This document shows, one piece after another, positions 8,435 through 17,525 of a DNA stretch of 64,000 nucleotides (the stretch's first letter is position 1; every line of letters begins with the position of its first letter). This stretch comes from Bog-473 sp963753115. Its GTDB lineage: Bacteria > Actinomycetota > Acidimicrobiia > Acidimicrobiales > RAAP-2. Under the pieces are notes generated by a model. The model was not told where the DNA came from, searched no databases, and saw only the letters and a program-made list of their open reading frames with translations. Position numbers and translations under genes: made by a program. Where the stretch lies: contig CAVWBB010000003.1 of NCBI GenBank assembly GCA_963753115.1, forward strand, positions 164,390-228,389, read 5' to 3'.

Positions 8435-9811
8435 TCAGATCCGCTCGAAGTTGCGGGCCAGCTCCCAGTCCGTCACGTGGCGGTTGCTCGCCAGCCACTC
8501 CTGCTCGGCCGTGTTGAGGAGATGGTGATGGACGTCCGGCCCGAAGGCCTCGAGAGCCACGGCGGAGTCGCGCAGCTCGGCGATGGCCTCGACGAGGGTC
8601 GAGGGGATGCGCGGCACGTCGGCGGCCTCGTAGGCGTTGACGGGGTAGGGATCGCCGGGCTCGAGTTCGTGGTCGATGCCGTAGAGGCCGGCCGCGATGG
8701 CTGCCGCCAGCACGAGATACGGATTCACGTCCGCTCCCGGGATCCTCGACTCCACCCGCCGCCCGGACCCGTGCCCGACGAGGCGGAAGCCGCACGTGCG
8801 GTTGTCCTCGCCGTAGACGGCGGCGGTGGGCGCCCAGCTCCCGGGGACGTAGCGCCGGTAGGAGTTGACCGTCGGGGCCGCCATCCACGCCAGCTCGCGG
8901 GCGGCGTGCAGCTGGCCGGCCAAGAACCGCCGGCCCAGCGTGGACAGCCCGCTCGGGTGCGACGCGTCGCCGTCGGCGGCGTTGGCCGCCATCAGCGCCT
9001 CCCCGCTCTCCAGGTCCCACAGGCTCGTGTGCACGTGACACGAGGACCCGACGTCGTCCATCGTCCACTTGGCCATGAACGTCGCCGCCCGGCCCTCCTG
9101 CGTGGCAATCTCCTTGATCCCGTTCTTGAACACAAGATGACGGTCGGCTGTCACAAGGGACTCGTCGTAGGTGACATTGACCTCGTGCTGGCCCCGCCCC
9201 GCCTCGCCCTTGGAGAACTCGACGGGGATGTCGGCGGCACACATCTCGTTGCGGATGCGGCGCAGGACGTACTCCTCACGGGAGGTCTGCAGCAGCTGGT
9301 AGTCCTCGATGGTCGAGGTGTGCGGTGTCAGACCCTTCCAGCCCCTGGCGTCCGCCTCCTCGTAGGTCTCGTTGAAGAGGAAGAACTCGAGCTCGGTGGC
9401 GCTGCACACCCGCAGGCCGCGCTCGGCCGCCCGCTCCAGCTGGCGCCGCAGGATCCGGCGGGGCGACACCTCGACCGGCGCCCCGTCCTCGTCCGTGAGG
9501 TCGCAGATGACGAAGGCGGTGCCCTCGAGCCAGGGGATGAGGCGGGCCGAGTCGTAGTCGGGGCGGCAGACGAAGTCGCCGTACCCGGTGTCCCAGTTGG
9601 TGAAGCGGTAGCCCGGCAGGGGGTTCATGTCGACGTCGACCGCCAGCAGGTAGTCGCACGCCTCAATCCCGTGCTCGGCCACATGTGCCTTGAAGAAGTC
9701 GGACGTCACCCGCTTGCCCACGGGGCGGCCGTGCATGTCGGGGAACGCCAGCACGACGGTGTCGACGGACCCGTCGGCAATGGCCTCATCTATGAGCTCA
9801 CGACCTGGCAT
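8435..9811 (-). CDS. glutamine-synthetase-family ligase (GlnA-like / gamma-glutamylpolyamine synthetase-like)
   Basis: 458 residues. The N-terminal beta-Grasp domain carries FPDMHGRPVGKRV. The catalytic domain has ELEFFLFNE, the metal-binding GQHEVNV, SSCHVHTSLWD and GSGRRVESRIPGADVNPYL. It joins a glutamate gamma-carboxyl to ammonia or an amine at the cost of ATP. Its divergent partner is a gamma-glutamyl-GABA hydrolase, which points to a PuuA-type role in polyamine or amine use rather than the main GlnA; this is inference. TAGACA (complement of 9818-9823) lies six bases before ATG 9811. Confidence 0.85.
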   Translation of the reverse strand: MPGRELIDEAIADGSVDTVVLAFPDMHGRPVGKRVTSDFFKAHVAEHGIEACDYLLAVDVDMNPLPGYRFTNWDTGYGDFVCRPDYDSARLIPWLEGTAFVICDLTDEDGAPVEVSPRRILRRQLERAAERGLRVCSATELEFFLFNETYEEADARGWKGLTPHTSTIEDYQLLQTSREEYVLRRIRNEMCAADIPVEFSKGEAGRGQHEVNVTYDESLVTADRHLVFKNGIKEIATQEGRAATFMAKWTMDDVGSSCHVHTSLWDLESGEALMAANAADGDASHPSGLSTLGRRFLAGQLHAARELAWMAAPTVNSYRRYVPGSWAPTAAVYGEDNRTCGFRLVGHGSGRRVESRIPGADVNPYLVLAAAIAAGLYGIDHELEPGDPYPVNAYEAADVPRIPSTLVEAIAELRDSAVALEAFGPDVHHHLLNTAEQEWLASNRHVTDWELARNFERI

Positions 9812-9888
9812 CCGCCCTGTCTACCCCACGGCGGACGGCTGCACGGCGGGCGTCAGGCCGCCGCGTACCCCGTATGTACGCTGGGCAG

Positions 9889-10635
9889 GTGATCCCGCTC
9901 GTCGGCGTCTCGACCTATGTGGCCGACGTGGCCTGGGCCTCGTGGGAGCGCCGGGCCGCCGTCCTGCCCGAGTCCTACTTCGAGCTGGTGGCCGCCGCCG
10001 GCGGTCGTCCCCTCCTCCTCCCGCCGACCAGCACCGCCCCGGGCGGCCCCACCGCCGGCGCCGCCGAGGTCATCGCCGTGCTCGACGCCCTCGTCCTGAC
10101 CGGCGGCGGCGACCTGGACCCCGCCTCCTACGGCGAGGACCCGGACCCCGAGGTCGGGGGCATCGACCTGAACCGGGACGCCAGTGAGCGGGCCCTCCTG
10201 GCCGCCGCCCTCGAGGCCGACATGCCGATTCTCGCCATCTGCCGGGGCTGCCAGGTCCTCAACGTCCACCTGGGCGGCACCCTGCACCAGCACCTGCCTG
10301 ACGTGGTCGGCAACCTCGACCACCGCAGCGCCCCGATGGTCTTCGGCGACGTCGACGTCACGACCGTGCCGGGCACCACGACGGCCGCCGTGTTCGGCGC
10401 CGGCACCACCGTCCGCTGCTCGCACCACCAAGCCATCCGTGACCTCGGCAGGGGTCTGGTGGTCACCGCTCGCGCCCCGGATGAAGTGGTGGAGGCGGTG
10501 GAGCTCCCTACCGCCCGCTTCGTCCTCGCGGTCCAATGGCACCCTGAGGAGGGCATGGATCAGCGGCCATTCGACGCCCTGGTCGGGGCGGCCCGGGCGT
10601 ACAAGGAAGAACGGTCGCTCCGGGCCGCAGTCTGA
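9889..10635 (+). CDS. gamma-glutamyl-gamma-aminobutyrate hydrolase family peptidase (C26)
   Basis: 248 residues of class I glutamine-amidotransferase fold. Nucleophile Cys is in CRGCQVLNVHLGG, VLTGGGDLDP is at residues ~60-70, and the His-Glu pair is in AVQWHPEEG. PuuD-like enzymes cut gamma-glutamyl-GABA to glutamate and GABA. The position head-to-head with a PuuA-like ligase, and near a succinate-semialdehyde dehydrogenase at 13200, fits amine or GABA catabolism. GTG 9889 was preferred over the upstream ATG 9874 because TACGCT at 9877-9882 lies exactly six bases before it. Confidence 0.85.
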   Translation: MIPLVGVSTYVADVAWASWERRAAVLPESYFELVAAAGGRPLLLPPTSTAPGGPTAGAAEVIAVLDALVLTGGGDLDPASYGEDPDPEVGGIDLNRDASERALLAAALEADMPILAICRGCQVLNVHLGGTLHQHLPDVVGNLDHRSAPMVFGDVDVTTVPGTTTAAVFGAGTTVRCSHHQAIRDLGRGLVVTARAPDEVVEAVELPTARFVLAVQWHPEEGMDQRPFDALVGAARAYKEERSLRAAV

Positions 10636-10711
10636 CGGCCTCATTCCTGCAACCCCCAGATGACGTCGTCGTCCTGGGTCGTCCGGGAGTCCGCCGGGTA
10701 AGGTGCCCGCC

Positions 10712-10858
10712 ATGGCCAAGAGCGGTGCCCGCAAAGTCGTCAAGCCCGTCGCAGCGACCGCAGTGACCCTGGGGACGATCGCCAGCATCTGGTGGTTCGC
10801 GCTCAAGCCCCGCCGCAAGGCCAAGAACGCCGGCGGGATCACGACCGAGAAGAAGTAG
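10712..10858 (+). CDS. small single-pass membrane protein
   Basis: 48 residues (MAKSGARKVVKPVAA..., ending TTEKK). It has a basic N-terminus, one hydrophobic stretch TLGTIASIWWFAL, then a very basic cytoplasmic-type tail KPRRKAKN. It is supported by TAAGGT at 10699-10704 seven bases before the ATG, the same leaderless spacing as larger genes here, and by a compact open frame. No family recognised. It is convergent with the sirtuin gene ten bases away. Confidence 0.6.
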   Translation: MAKSGARKVVKPVAATAVTLGTIASIWWFALKPRRKAKNAGGITTEKK

Positions 10859-10867
10859 GGCCGGCCG

Positions 10868-11677
10868 CTACTCCAGCCCATCCATCAGCGCCGGCAGGCA
10901 GTCGCTGATGGAGCCCCAGAGGCGCACGTCGGCCAGCGTGTCCATGTCGGTGGGCTCGCCGTTCACGATGATGGCGACGGCACCGTGCCGGACGGCGATC
11001 GGCACCACGCCGGCCGCTGGGAAGACGGCAAGCGTCGAACCCACCGCCAGCAGCAGGTCGCATTCCGCCGCGGCCTCCTCGGCCCGGAAGAGGTCCTCCG
11101 CCACCAGGCTCTGACCGAAGCTGATGGTCGCCGACTTGAGGATCCCGCCGCAGACCGTGCCGTCCCCGCCGTCGATCACCGCCGTACAGGCCGGGTCCAC
11201 CTCGCCGGCCCGCACCCGGTCGTGCACCGGTTCGGACGGCTGGCGCTCTCCGCAACTGAGGCACATCACGTCCAGCGACGTCCCGTGGATCTCCACGATG
11301 CGCGCCGGGTCACTGCCGGCCTTCTGGTGCAGCCCGTCGATGTTCTGCGTGACGAGCAGCTCCAACCGCCCGCTGCGCTCCAGATCGACCAGGGCGCGGT
11401 GCCCCGCATTCGGCTCGGCCCGCCACATCGATGAGGTGAGGCGGTTCTGCCACGCCCGCGCCCGCAGTTCGGGGTCCGACACGTAGGCCTGGAGCGTCGC
11501 CATCTTCTCGGCCTCGGGGTTCTTGGTCCAGACGCCCTGCGGCCCCCGGAAGTCGGCGATGCCCGAGTCCGTCGAGATACCGGCGCCCGTCAGCACCACG
11601 ACCCGCCCCGCCTGCTGCAGCAGCGCACGGGCCCGCGCGATGTCGTCCGTCGAGTCCACCCCGTCCATCCCAGCCAT
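10868..11677 (-). CDS. cobB: NAD-dependent protein deacylase, Sir2 family
   Basis: 269 residues. NAD motif GAGISTDSGIADFRG, TQNIDGLHQKAG, and the catalytic His in EIHGTSLDVMC. A four-cysteine zinc site is present (CLSC, then CTAVIDGGDGTVC). The closing nucleotide segment is LLLAVGSTLAVFPAAG. It removes acyl groups from lysines, consuming NAD. Divergently transcribed from an acyl-CoA ligase; in other bacteria sirtuins reactivate acylated acyl-CoA synthetases, so a regulatory pairing is plausible but unproven. ATG 11677 was chosen; a longer in-frame extension antisense to the ligase was rejected. Confidence 0.9.
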   Translation of the reverse strand: MAGMDGVDSTDDIARARALLQQAGRVVVLTGAGISTDSGIADFRGPQGVWTKNPEAEKMATLQAYVSDPELRARAWQNRLTSSMWRAEPNAGHRALVDLERSGRLELLVTQNIDGLHQKAGSDPARIVEIHGTSLDVMCLSCGERQPSEPVHDRVRAGEVDPACTAVIDGGDGTVCGGILKSATISFGQSLVAEDLFRAEEAAAECDLLLAVGSTLAVFPAAGVVPIAVRHGAVAIIVNGEPTDMDTLADVRLWGSISDCLPALMDGLE

Positions 11678-11710
11678 GGTGGCACGGCCACCGGCGCGTA
11701 TCCTGCGCCG

Positions 11711-13168
11711 GTGGCCGCGACCAGGAGCGCCCCGACCGTCGAGCTGTTGCACGCGGCCGACGCGGAGGACCGCCAGCGCCGGGCCGCCGCTGCGCTCCTC
11801 GCCCGGGGTTGCACGCGGGGCGATCGCGTCGCCTTCGCACTCGGCTCGTCGGCCGACCTCATCTGCGCGGTGCTCGGCGCAGCCCGCGTCGGCCTCATCC
11901 CGGTCCTGCTGAACGCAACGCTCACACCGGCCGAGCGCGACGAGCTCGCCGACGACGCACGCCCCATCACGCGTGTCTTCTCCCACGACGACCTGCGCCA
12001 CCTCGTCCATGAGGGCGACGCGACGCGGCCCGTCGACCTGGCGCCCTACCCGCTGACCCGCTCCATGCACTACACGTCGGGCACGACGGGCAAGCCCAAG
12101 GGCGTCACCACCGGGCTGTGGGACGAGCCGACGGCCCGCGCCGTCTTCGAGGACGAGGCAGACGTCTGGCACTTCGACCAAGCAGACCTGCACCTCGTCT
12201 GCTCGCCGATGTACCACACGCCGTCGATCCGCTTCGCGAGCAACACCCTGCTGGCGGGAGGGTCGCTGGTCATCCTGAGCCGGTTCGACGCAGCGACCGC
12301 ACTCGACGTCCTGCGCCGGCACCGCCCGACGACCACCTTCATGGTGCCCACCCATCTCGAGCGCATCCTGCAGCAAACCGACCTGGGCGACGACGAGCGC
12401 CTGGACTCGTTGCGCCTGTTGGCCCATGCCGGGTCGCCCTGCCCCGAGCCGGTCAAGCGGGCCGTGATGGCCCGTACCAACGCCGGCGCCGTCTGGGAGT
12501 TCTACGGCTCCACCGAGGCCCAGTTCACCGTGTGCCCGCCCGAGGACTGGCTCGAGCACCCCGGAAGCGTCGGCCGGGCCCGCGCCGGCCGCCGAATCAC
12601 CATCGCCCCAGCCGACGCCGACGCCGACGCCGACCCCGGCGCTCCTCCCGGCACCAGGGTCAGGGATGACCCAGCCGACACGTCGGGCACCATCTGGTGC
12701 ACCATGCCCGCCTTCGCCCGCTTCGCGTATTGGGATGACGCCGCGGCCACCGACGCTGCCTGGCACGGGGACTCGTGCACCGTCGGCGACCTGGGCCGCC
12801 TCGGTCCGGACCAATTCCTCTACCTGACCGGCCGCCGCCAGGACCTCATCATCAGCGGTGGCGTCAACGTCTATCCCGCCGAGGTCGAGGACGCCCTCGC
12901 CACCGCCGACGGCATCGCCGAGGTGGCCGTCTTCGCCCTCCCCGACGACGAGTGGGGCCAACGCGTCTGCGCCGCCTACGTCCCCGATTCCCGCCGGTCG
13001 CCTGCCAGCGCGTCGCTCGAGGATGCCCTGCGGGCCGCTGCCTCGGCCCGCCTCGCCCCCTACAAGCGGCCCAAGTCGTACTTCGCCGCCGGGGACCTGC
13101 CCCATACGGCCACGGGCAAGCTCATGCGCCGGGCGGTCCCCGAGCACCTCGGACTCGATCCCGGCTGA
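11711..13168 (+). CDS. AMP-dependent acyl-CoA synthetase/ligase
   Basis: 485 residues of the ANL superfamily. P-loop YTSGTTGKPKGV is at ~120, adenine motif EFYGSTEAQ at ~260, GDLGRLGPDQFLYLTGRRQDL with the hinge, and the C-terminal catalytic lysine in PHTATGKLMRR. It activates a carboxylic acid to acyl-AMP and then acyl-CoA; the acid is not identifiable. It is slightly short for the family because the N-terminal lobe is trimmed. An ADADADAD stretch marks a GCCGAC repeat at ~12608. GTG 11711 is preceded by TATCCT at 11699-11704, six bases away. The C-terminal lysine is the usual sirtuin target, and a sirtuin gene is adjacent. Confidence 0.85.
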   Translation: MAATRSAPTVELLHAADAEDRQRRAAAALLARGCTRGDRVAFALGSSADLICAVLGAARVGLIPVLLNATLTPAERDELADDARPITRVFSHDDLRHLVHEGDATRPVDLAPYPLTRSMHYTSGTTGKPKGVTTGLWDEPTARAVFEDEADVWHFDQADLHLVCSPMYHTPSIRFASNTLLAGGSLVILSRFDAATALDVLRRHRPTTTFMVPTHLERILQQTDLGDDERLDSLRLLAHAGSPCPEPVKRAVMARTNAGAVWEFYGSTEAQFTVCPPEDWLEHPGSVGRARAGRRITIAPADADADADPGAPPGTRVRDDPADTSGTIWCTMPAFARFAYWDDAAATDAAWHGDSCTVGDLGRLGPDQFLYLTGRRQDLIISGGVNVYPAEVEDALATADGIAEVAVFALPDDEWGQRVCAAYVPDSRRSPASASLEDALRAAASARLAPYKRPKSYFAAGDLPHTATGKLMRRAVPEHLGLDPG

Positions 13169-13199
13169 AACGAGCCCGTGGGCGGGTAAGACTCCTCCT

Positions 13200-14564
13200 A
13201 TGCCTTTCGCCACCATCAACCCGGCCACCGGAAAGACGGAGAAGGAGTTCCCCGCCCATACCCCCGAGGAGGTGGAGGCGATCCTCGACCGCGCCATGGC
13301 CGCCTTCGCCGAGTACAGGACCACGACGTACGCCGAGCGTTCCCGCCACCTGATCACGGCGGCCGAGTTGCTCGAAGGCGAGGTGCCCGACGTGGCGCGC
13401 ATCCTCACGACCGAGATGGGCAAGACGTTCGCCGCGGCCAAGGCCGAGGTGTCGAAGTGCGCGGTTGGCCTGCGTTGGTTCGCGGACAACGCCGAGGCGC
13501 TGCTGGCCGACGAGCCGATCACCACCAGCGGTTCGCAGTCCTACGTGCACTACCAGCCCATCGGTGCCGTGTTGGCCATCATGCCGTGGAACTTCCCGAT
13601 GTGGCAGGTGATCCGCTTCGCCGCGCCGGCCCTCATGGTGGGCAACGTCGGCTTGCTGAAGCACGCCTCCAATGTGCCGCAGACAGCGCTGGCCATCGAG
13701 GACCTGTTCCGGCGGGCGGGCCTGCCTGACGGCGCTTTCTCCAATCTGTTCGTGCCGTCGAAGGACATCGCTGCGCTCATCCACGACCCGCGAATCGCCG
13801 CGGTGACGCTGACGGGGAGTGAGCCCGCCGGGATGTCGGTCGCGGCCGCGGCCGGCGACGCCCTCAAGAAGACCGTGCTCGAGTTGGGCGGGTCCGACCC
13901 CTTCATCGTGCTCGGCAGCGCCGACCTCAATGCCGCCGTGCGCACCGCAGTCACCGCCCGCGTGCAGAACAACGGCCAGTCGTGCATCGCAGCCAAGCGG
14001 TTCATCGTCGCCGACGCGATAGCGGACGAGTTCGAGGCCCGGTTCATCGATTCGATGGACTCGCTGGTCGTGGGCGATCCGTTCGACCCCGCCACCAACA
14101 TCGGGCCGATCGTGAGCGAGGCCCAGCGCGACGAGCTGGTGGGCCAGGTCGAAGAGGCCGTGCGGCAGGGCGCGACGGTGAACAACGGCGCGAAGCTGCC
14201 CGATGGCGACGGGTGGTGGTTCCCCCCGACCGTGCTGACGGGCATCACGACCGACATGCCCGTGGCCCGCGAGGAGATCTTCGGCCCGGTGGCGATGGTG
14301 ATCCGGGTCCCCGACGTGGAGGCGGCGATCGCTGCGGCCAACGACACCCCATTCGGGCTGGGTTCGAGCGTGTGGACGAAGGACGAGACGGAGATCGCGC
14401 GCTGCGTGGAGGGGATCGAGGCCGGGGCCGTCTTCGTCAACGCCATGGTGGCGTCCATGCCCGAGCTGCCCTTCGGCGGGATCAAGAAGTCGGGCTACGG
14501 GCGCGAGCTCTCCGAGCTCGGGCTCAAGGAGTTCACCAACCCCAAGACCGTCTACGTCGCGTAG
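13200..14564 (+). CDS. gabD: succinate-semialdehyde dehydrogenase (NADP+)
   Basis: 454 residues of the aldehyde dehydrogenase superfamily. PWNFPMWQ is at ~125, cofactor segment LTGSEPAG at ~205, catalytic Glu in LELGGSDPF at ~228, and catalytic Cys in NNGQSCIAAKRF at ~265. EEIFGPV and LPFGGIKKSGYGREL follow. The SEPAG and PFGGIKKSG signatures match the SSADH/GabD group. It oxidises succinate semialdehyde to succinate, the last step of GABA breakdown. With the gamma-Glu-GABA hydrolase upstream it would complete a route from amines to the TCA cycle. ATG 13200 is preceded by TAAGAC/AAGACT at 13187-13193. Confidence 0.85.
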   Translation: MPFATINPATGKTEKEFPAHTPEEVEAILDRAMAAFAEYRTTTYAERSRHLITAAELLEGEVPDVARILTTEMGKTFAAAKAEVSKCAVGLRWFADNAEALLADEPITTSGSQSYVHYQPIGAVLAIMPWNFPMWQVIRFAAPALMVGNVGLLKHASNVPQTALAIEDLFRRAGLPDGAFSNLFVPSKDIAALIHDPRIAAVTLTGSEPAGMSVAAAAGDALKKTVLELGGSDPFIVLGSADLNAAVRTAVTARVQNNGQSCIAAKRFIVADAIADEFEARFIDSMDSLVVGDPFDPATNIGPIVSEAQRDELVGQVEEAVRQGATVNNGAKLPDGDGWWFPPTVLTGITTDMPVAREEIFGPVAMVIRVPDVEAAIAAANDTPFGLGSSVWTKDETEIARCVEGIEAGAVFVNAMVASMPELPFGGIKKSGYGRELSELGLKEFTNPKTVYVA

Positions 14565-14639
14565 GGGGACTTCGCCCGGCTCCGGCCGCCGGAGGACGAC
14601 GACGAAATCAGAGGGAACCTTCGTCGCCGTTCGCTCCAG

Positions 14640-14894
14640 CGGGGCCAGCGCTCGGGCACCCGATGGTTTGCCGCCGGTGCATCGTCTGGAGTGCCGAAGG
14701 TCGTGTTCCAGGTGATTAGGGGCTCGCTCCACAACCAGGTGGTCGCTACCGCGACAGCCACGGCCTACGGGCGGTTGGCCGGGTCCAAGACCAAGACGAT
14801 TTTCAACGGGACCTACACGCTTCAGAGCGTGGCCCCGTATCCCAGCGGACGGAGTGGGACGAGCGCCGGAATCACGGTGCATGTGAGCAACTGA
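14640..14894 (+). pseudogene. orphan Ig-like (Big_7-type) domain fragment
   Basis: An in-frame stretch reading TRWFAAGASSGVPKVVFQV, then FNGTYTLQSVA and ending AGITVHVSN with a stop at 14892-14894. It matches the C-terminal domain of the acyltransferase next door (14943-15200, opposite strand) and of the two polytopic proteins at 30907 and 36412, but nothing N-terminal to the domain survives. There is no start codon context. It is best read as the tail of a lost surface-protein gene. Confidence 0.55.
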
Positions 14895-14942
14895 CAAAGC
14901 GGGCATTTGCACGGCCGGCAAAGTCCAGTCACGCGCGCTCCG

Positions 14943-17342
14943 TTAGTTACTGACGGTAATCGAAACCGGTTTGCTTGCCGTTCTCTTGCCTGCGGCGTCG
15001 TAACACACGCTCTGCAGCTCGTACATCCCATTGGTCACTGTTGCGGTGTTCCAATAAGCGAGCCAGCCGAACGTCGTCTTGATCGCGCTGCCAATGAGCC
15101 GGGATCGCATTCCACCGCCCGTGATCTGAAACTCCACTCGGGTGACCGGCAAGTTGTCCGACGAGACTCTTGCGGCCAGCCAAGAATCTCCAGACAAGAT
15201 TGCGCCTGTCCGAGGTCGAACAACCTCTGTGAACAGATCAGTTGGCGCCGTCGTCTCGGAGGTGGCGCTCGATGCCGGATGCAAGAGGGCTTGTGCGAGG
15301 ACTTGCCGAAGATACATGGAGTAGGTGGCCGTGAGGTGCAGGCGGTCGAGGTAGACCTCGTCGTTCCCGATAATTGGCGAGCACGTGGCCGAGCAGAACC
15401 AAGGAGTTGTGTCGATATATCCAGCCCCCGCACTGCGGGCAGTTGTCCGCTCGACTTGGGTAAACGGAGAAACGGCGACCGCCCGTGGTGCCGAACAGGC
15501 TTCGACGTCCTGGGTATGGGCCGCCAAACAGGATGGGGCGTCCTTGGGAAGCACGGGAATATTGCCCAAAATCACCTTTCGGGTCTTCGGGGACTTGATG
15601 TCCTTGAGGAGAGTCGACATGCCAGTTCTCCACTGCTTCGCGTTGAAGTAGAAGGTGTCTGACGCCTGGGTGATCACCAAGAGCTTTGGCTTCGCCCGAT
15701 TTACCCAGTGAATGACCCATTGATGGAATTTGCTGCAAATGGTGTAGCGACCACCTATGGGTCCGATCCCTGGCGGATTGATGGGCGTGACGATGTCAGC
15801 TGGGCAGCTTGGCTTGCCGAGGTCAACGAGCTTCCAGTGCGCCTGCAGTGCGATGGAATTCAATGCTTCGAGCCACATCAGCGCGTGAGAGTCTCCGAGA
15901 ACCACCATCTCCTGCTTGGCATTGCGGTCGCCCAGGACGCAGATCGGTTCACTGGACTGGGCGACCGTGGGCGTACAGCTGTCATTGAGTTTCCCACCCC
16001 AGTCACCGGCTGCCTGGGCCAGTTCGGGCTCTATGGCGGCGGGCACCTCGGTGATCGACTGAGCCGCGGCGACCTGCTGGAGGACGGCCTTCACGTCTGG
16101 TGCCGCGGGGACGGCGGTTGCTGTGCGCGGCGTCGAGTCGACCACGATGGCCAACGAGAGGATTGCGACCGTCGCCAATACGATCGCGATTCCCGCGGCA
16201 ATGGTCGTGCCCGACGGCAGCTTCCAGTGCCGAATGGGGTTCTCCACGAGGCGGTAGGAGGCCATCGAGACCACGATGGCGAGAAGGATCAACAGAAGGC
16301 TCTCGCCGAGAGGGAGGTTCGTCTTTCCGGCCCGCTCGGCGGCGAGGATCAGGATCGGCCAGTGCCACAGGTACAGCGAGTAGGACCGTTTGCCGAACCA
16401 TTGGAAGGGCCCGAGCCCCAGCAACTGCTCAGCTCCTCGACGTGGCACCGCCGCTCCACCGGCGATGACCAGTGCCGCACCGAGCACCGGGATGGCCACC
16501 AGTGAACCCGGATAGGGCGTCGCCGCCGTAAAGGTGAATGCGGCCAGCGCGATAGCGGCCAGTCCGACCCAGGTGAGCAGAGCCGCGGCCCGAGCCGGGA
16601 TCCGCCTGAGCCACGGCGTCCCCACGGCGACGAGCGCTCCGAGGGCCAGCTCCCAAGCCCGGGTGAAGGGGGAGAAGTACGCCGCGGTTGGTTGCGAGGC
16701 AGTCTGGGCGACCGAGAGCCAGTACGAGGCGACCGTCACCACGACCAACGTGATCGCCATTTTCGTCTGCAAGGACAGACGACTCTTCAGCCGGGCGATG
16801 AGCAAGAACAGGGTGGGATAGACGACGTAGAACTGCTCTTCGACCGATAGCGACCAATAGTTCTGGAGCGGCGAAGGGGGGAGGTTGGCAGTGAAGTAGT
16901 TCGTCCCGACTGCCTCGAAGTGGAAATTCGACAAGAAGACAGCGGCCCAACGACCATCGTCGGCGACGATGTCGCCCGACACGTAGCCGAGCATCAGGTA
17001 TGAGGCGGCCACGACGACGATGATGACCAGCGTCGCCGCGGGAAGGATCCTCCGGAGCCGCCGTGCATAGAAATTCGGAATCGACGTGCGGCCGCTGCCT
17101 TGGCGTTCCCGCAGAAGGAGCCCGGTGATGACGAAACCAGAGATCACGAAGAAGACGTCGACGCCGACATATCCGCCGGTGACCCGGGCCACATCGGCGT
17201 GATAGAAGACGACGAGCAAGACAGCGACCGCTCGAAGACCTTCCACGTCGGGGCGGAAGCGTCGGTCTTCAGGAGCCGTCCCCGCTTCATCGCCAGTCGC
17301 GAGGAAGCGCTCGTCCAACGCTAGCGAGTTCAAGCCCAGCAT
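14943..17342 (-). CDS. membrane O-acyltransferase with SGNH domain and C-terminal Ig-like domain
   Basis: About 799 residues. An OafA/YrhL-type acyltransferase-3 domain comes first: FRPDVEGLRAVAVLLVVFYH with the conserved His, FFVISGFVITGLLL, and ~10 membrane segments to about residue 400. An extracytoplasmic SGNH esterase-like domain follows, with the GDSH motif (VVLGDSHALMW) and the catalytic Asp-His pair in YLDRLHLT. The last ~85 residues are an Ig-like domain (VEFQITGGG ... VTNGMYELQSV). Such proteins move acyl groups onto cell-surface polysaccharides. The start at 17342 (MLGLNSLALDERF) is uncertain; the frame stays open to 17432. The gene is divergent from the cysteine desulfurase. Confidence 0.85.
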   Translation of the reverse strand: MLGLNSLALDERFLATGDEAGTAPEDRRFRPDVEGLRAVAVLLVVFYHADVARVTGGYVGVDVFFVISGFVITGLLLRERQGSGRTSIPNFYARRLRRILPAATLVIIVVVAASYLMLGYVSGDIVADDGRWAAVFLSNFHFEAVGTNYFTANLPPSPLQNYWSLSVEEQFYVVYPTLFLLIARLKSRLSLQTKMAITLVVVTVASYWLSVAQTASQPTAAYFSPFTRAWELALGALVAVGTPWLRRIPARAAALLTWVGLAAIALAAFTFTAATPYPGSLVAIPVLGAALVIAGGAAVPRRGAEQLLGLGPFQWFGKRSYSLYLWHWPILILAAERAGKTNLPLGESLLLILLAIVVSMASYRLVENPIRHWKLPSGTTIAAGIAIVLATVAILSLAIVVDSTPRTATAVPAAPDVKAVLQQVAAAQSITEVPAAIEPELAQAAGDWGGKLNDSCTPTVAQSSEPICVLGDRNAKQEMVVLGDSHALMWLEALNSIALQAHWKLVDLGKPSCPADIVTPINPPGIGPIGGRYTICSKFHQWVIHWVNRAKPKLLVITQASDTFYFNAKQWRTGMSTLLKDIKSPKTRKVILGNIPVLPKDAPSCLAAHTQDVEACSAPRAVAVSPFTQVERTTARSAGAGYIDTTPWFCSATCSPIIGNDEVYLDRLHLTATYSMYLRQVLAQALLHPASSATSETTAPTDLFTEVVRPRTGAILSGDSWLAARVSSDNLPVTRVEFQITGGGMRSRLIGSAIKTTFGWLAYWNTATVTNGMYELQSVCYDAAGKRTASKPVSITVSN

Positions 17343-17525
17343 CCCTTCCCCGTGGCCGTGCGAGACTCTAATTCGGAACTGTTGTCTACGAAATTCACCC
17401 GAGGCGGTTTCAATTCGCCACGCGTCGGCCACGGTTCACTCGTCGAGGGACCGACCAGCCGCCTCGCCGGCCACGGCACGCCAGTCGTACGCCGTCCGCT
17501 GTACGGGCAGACTGGCACGACATCT

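Noticed and set aside
12608..12640. GCCGAC tandem repeats as a regulatory element
   Set aside because: They lie inside the acyl-CoA ligase coding frame and just encode an Ala-Asp run in a variable loop.
11678..13525. An apparent 616-residue N-terminal extension of the sirtuin
   Set aside because: It lies antisense to the acyl-CoA ligase, and Sir2 proteins of 269 residues are complete without it.
13122..14921. A 599-codon minus-strand frame
   Set aside because: Shadow of the SSADH gene, whose catalytic motifs are unambiguous on the plus strand.
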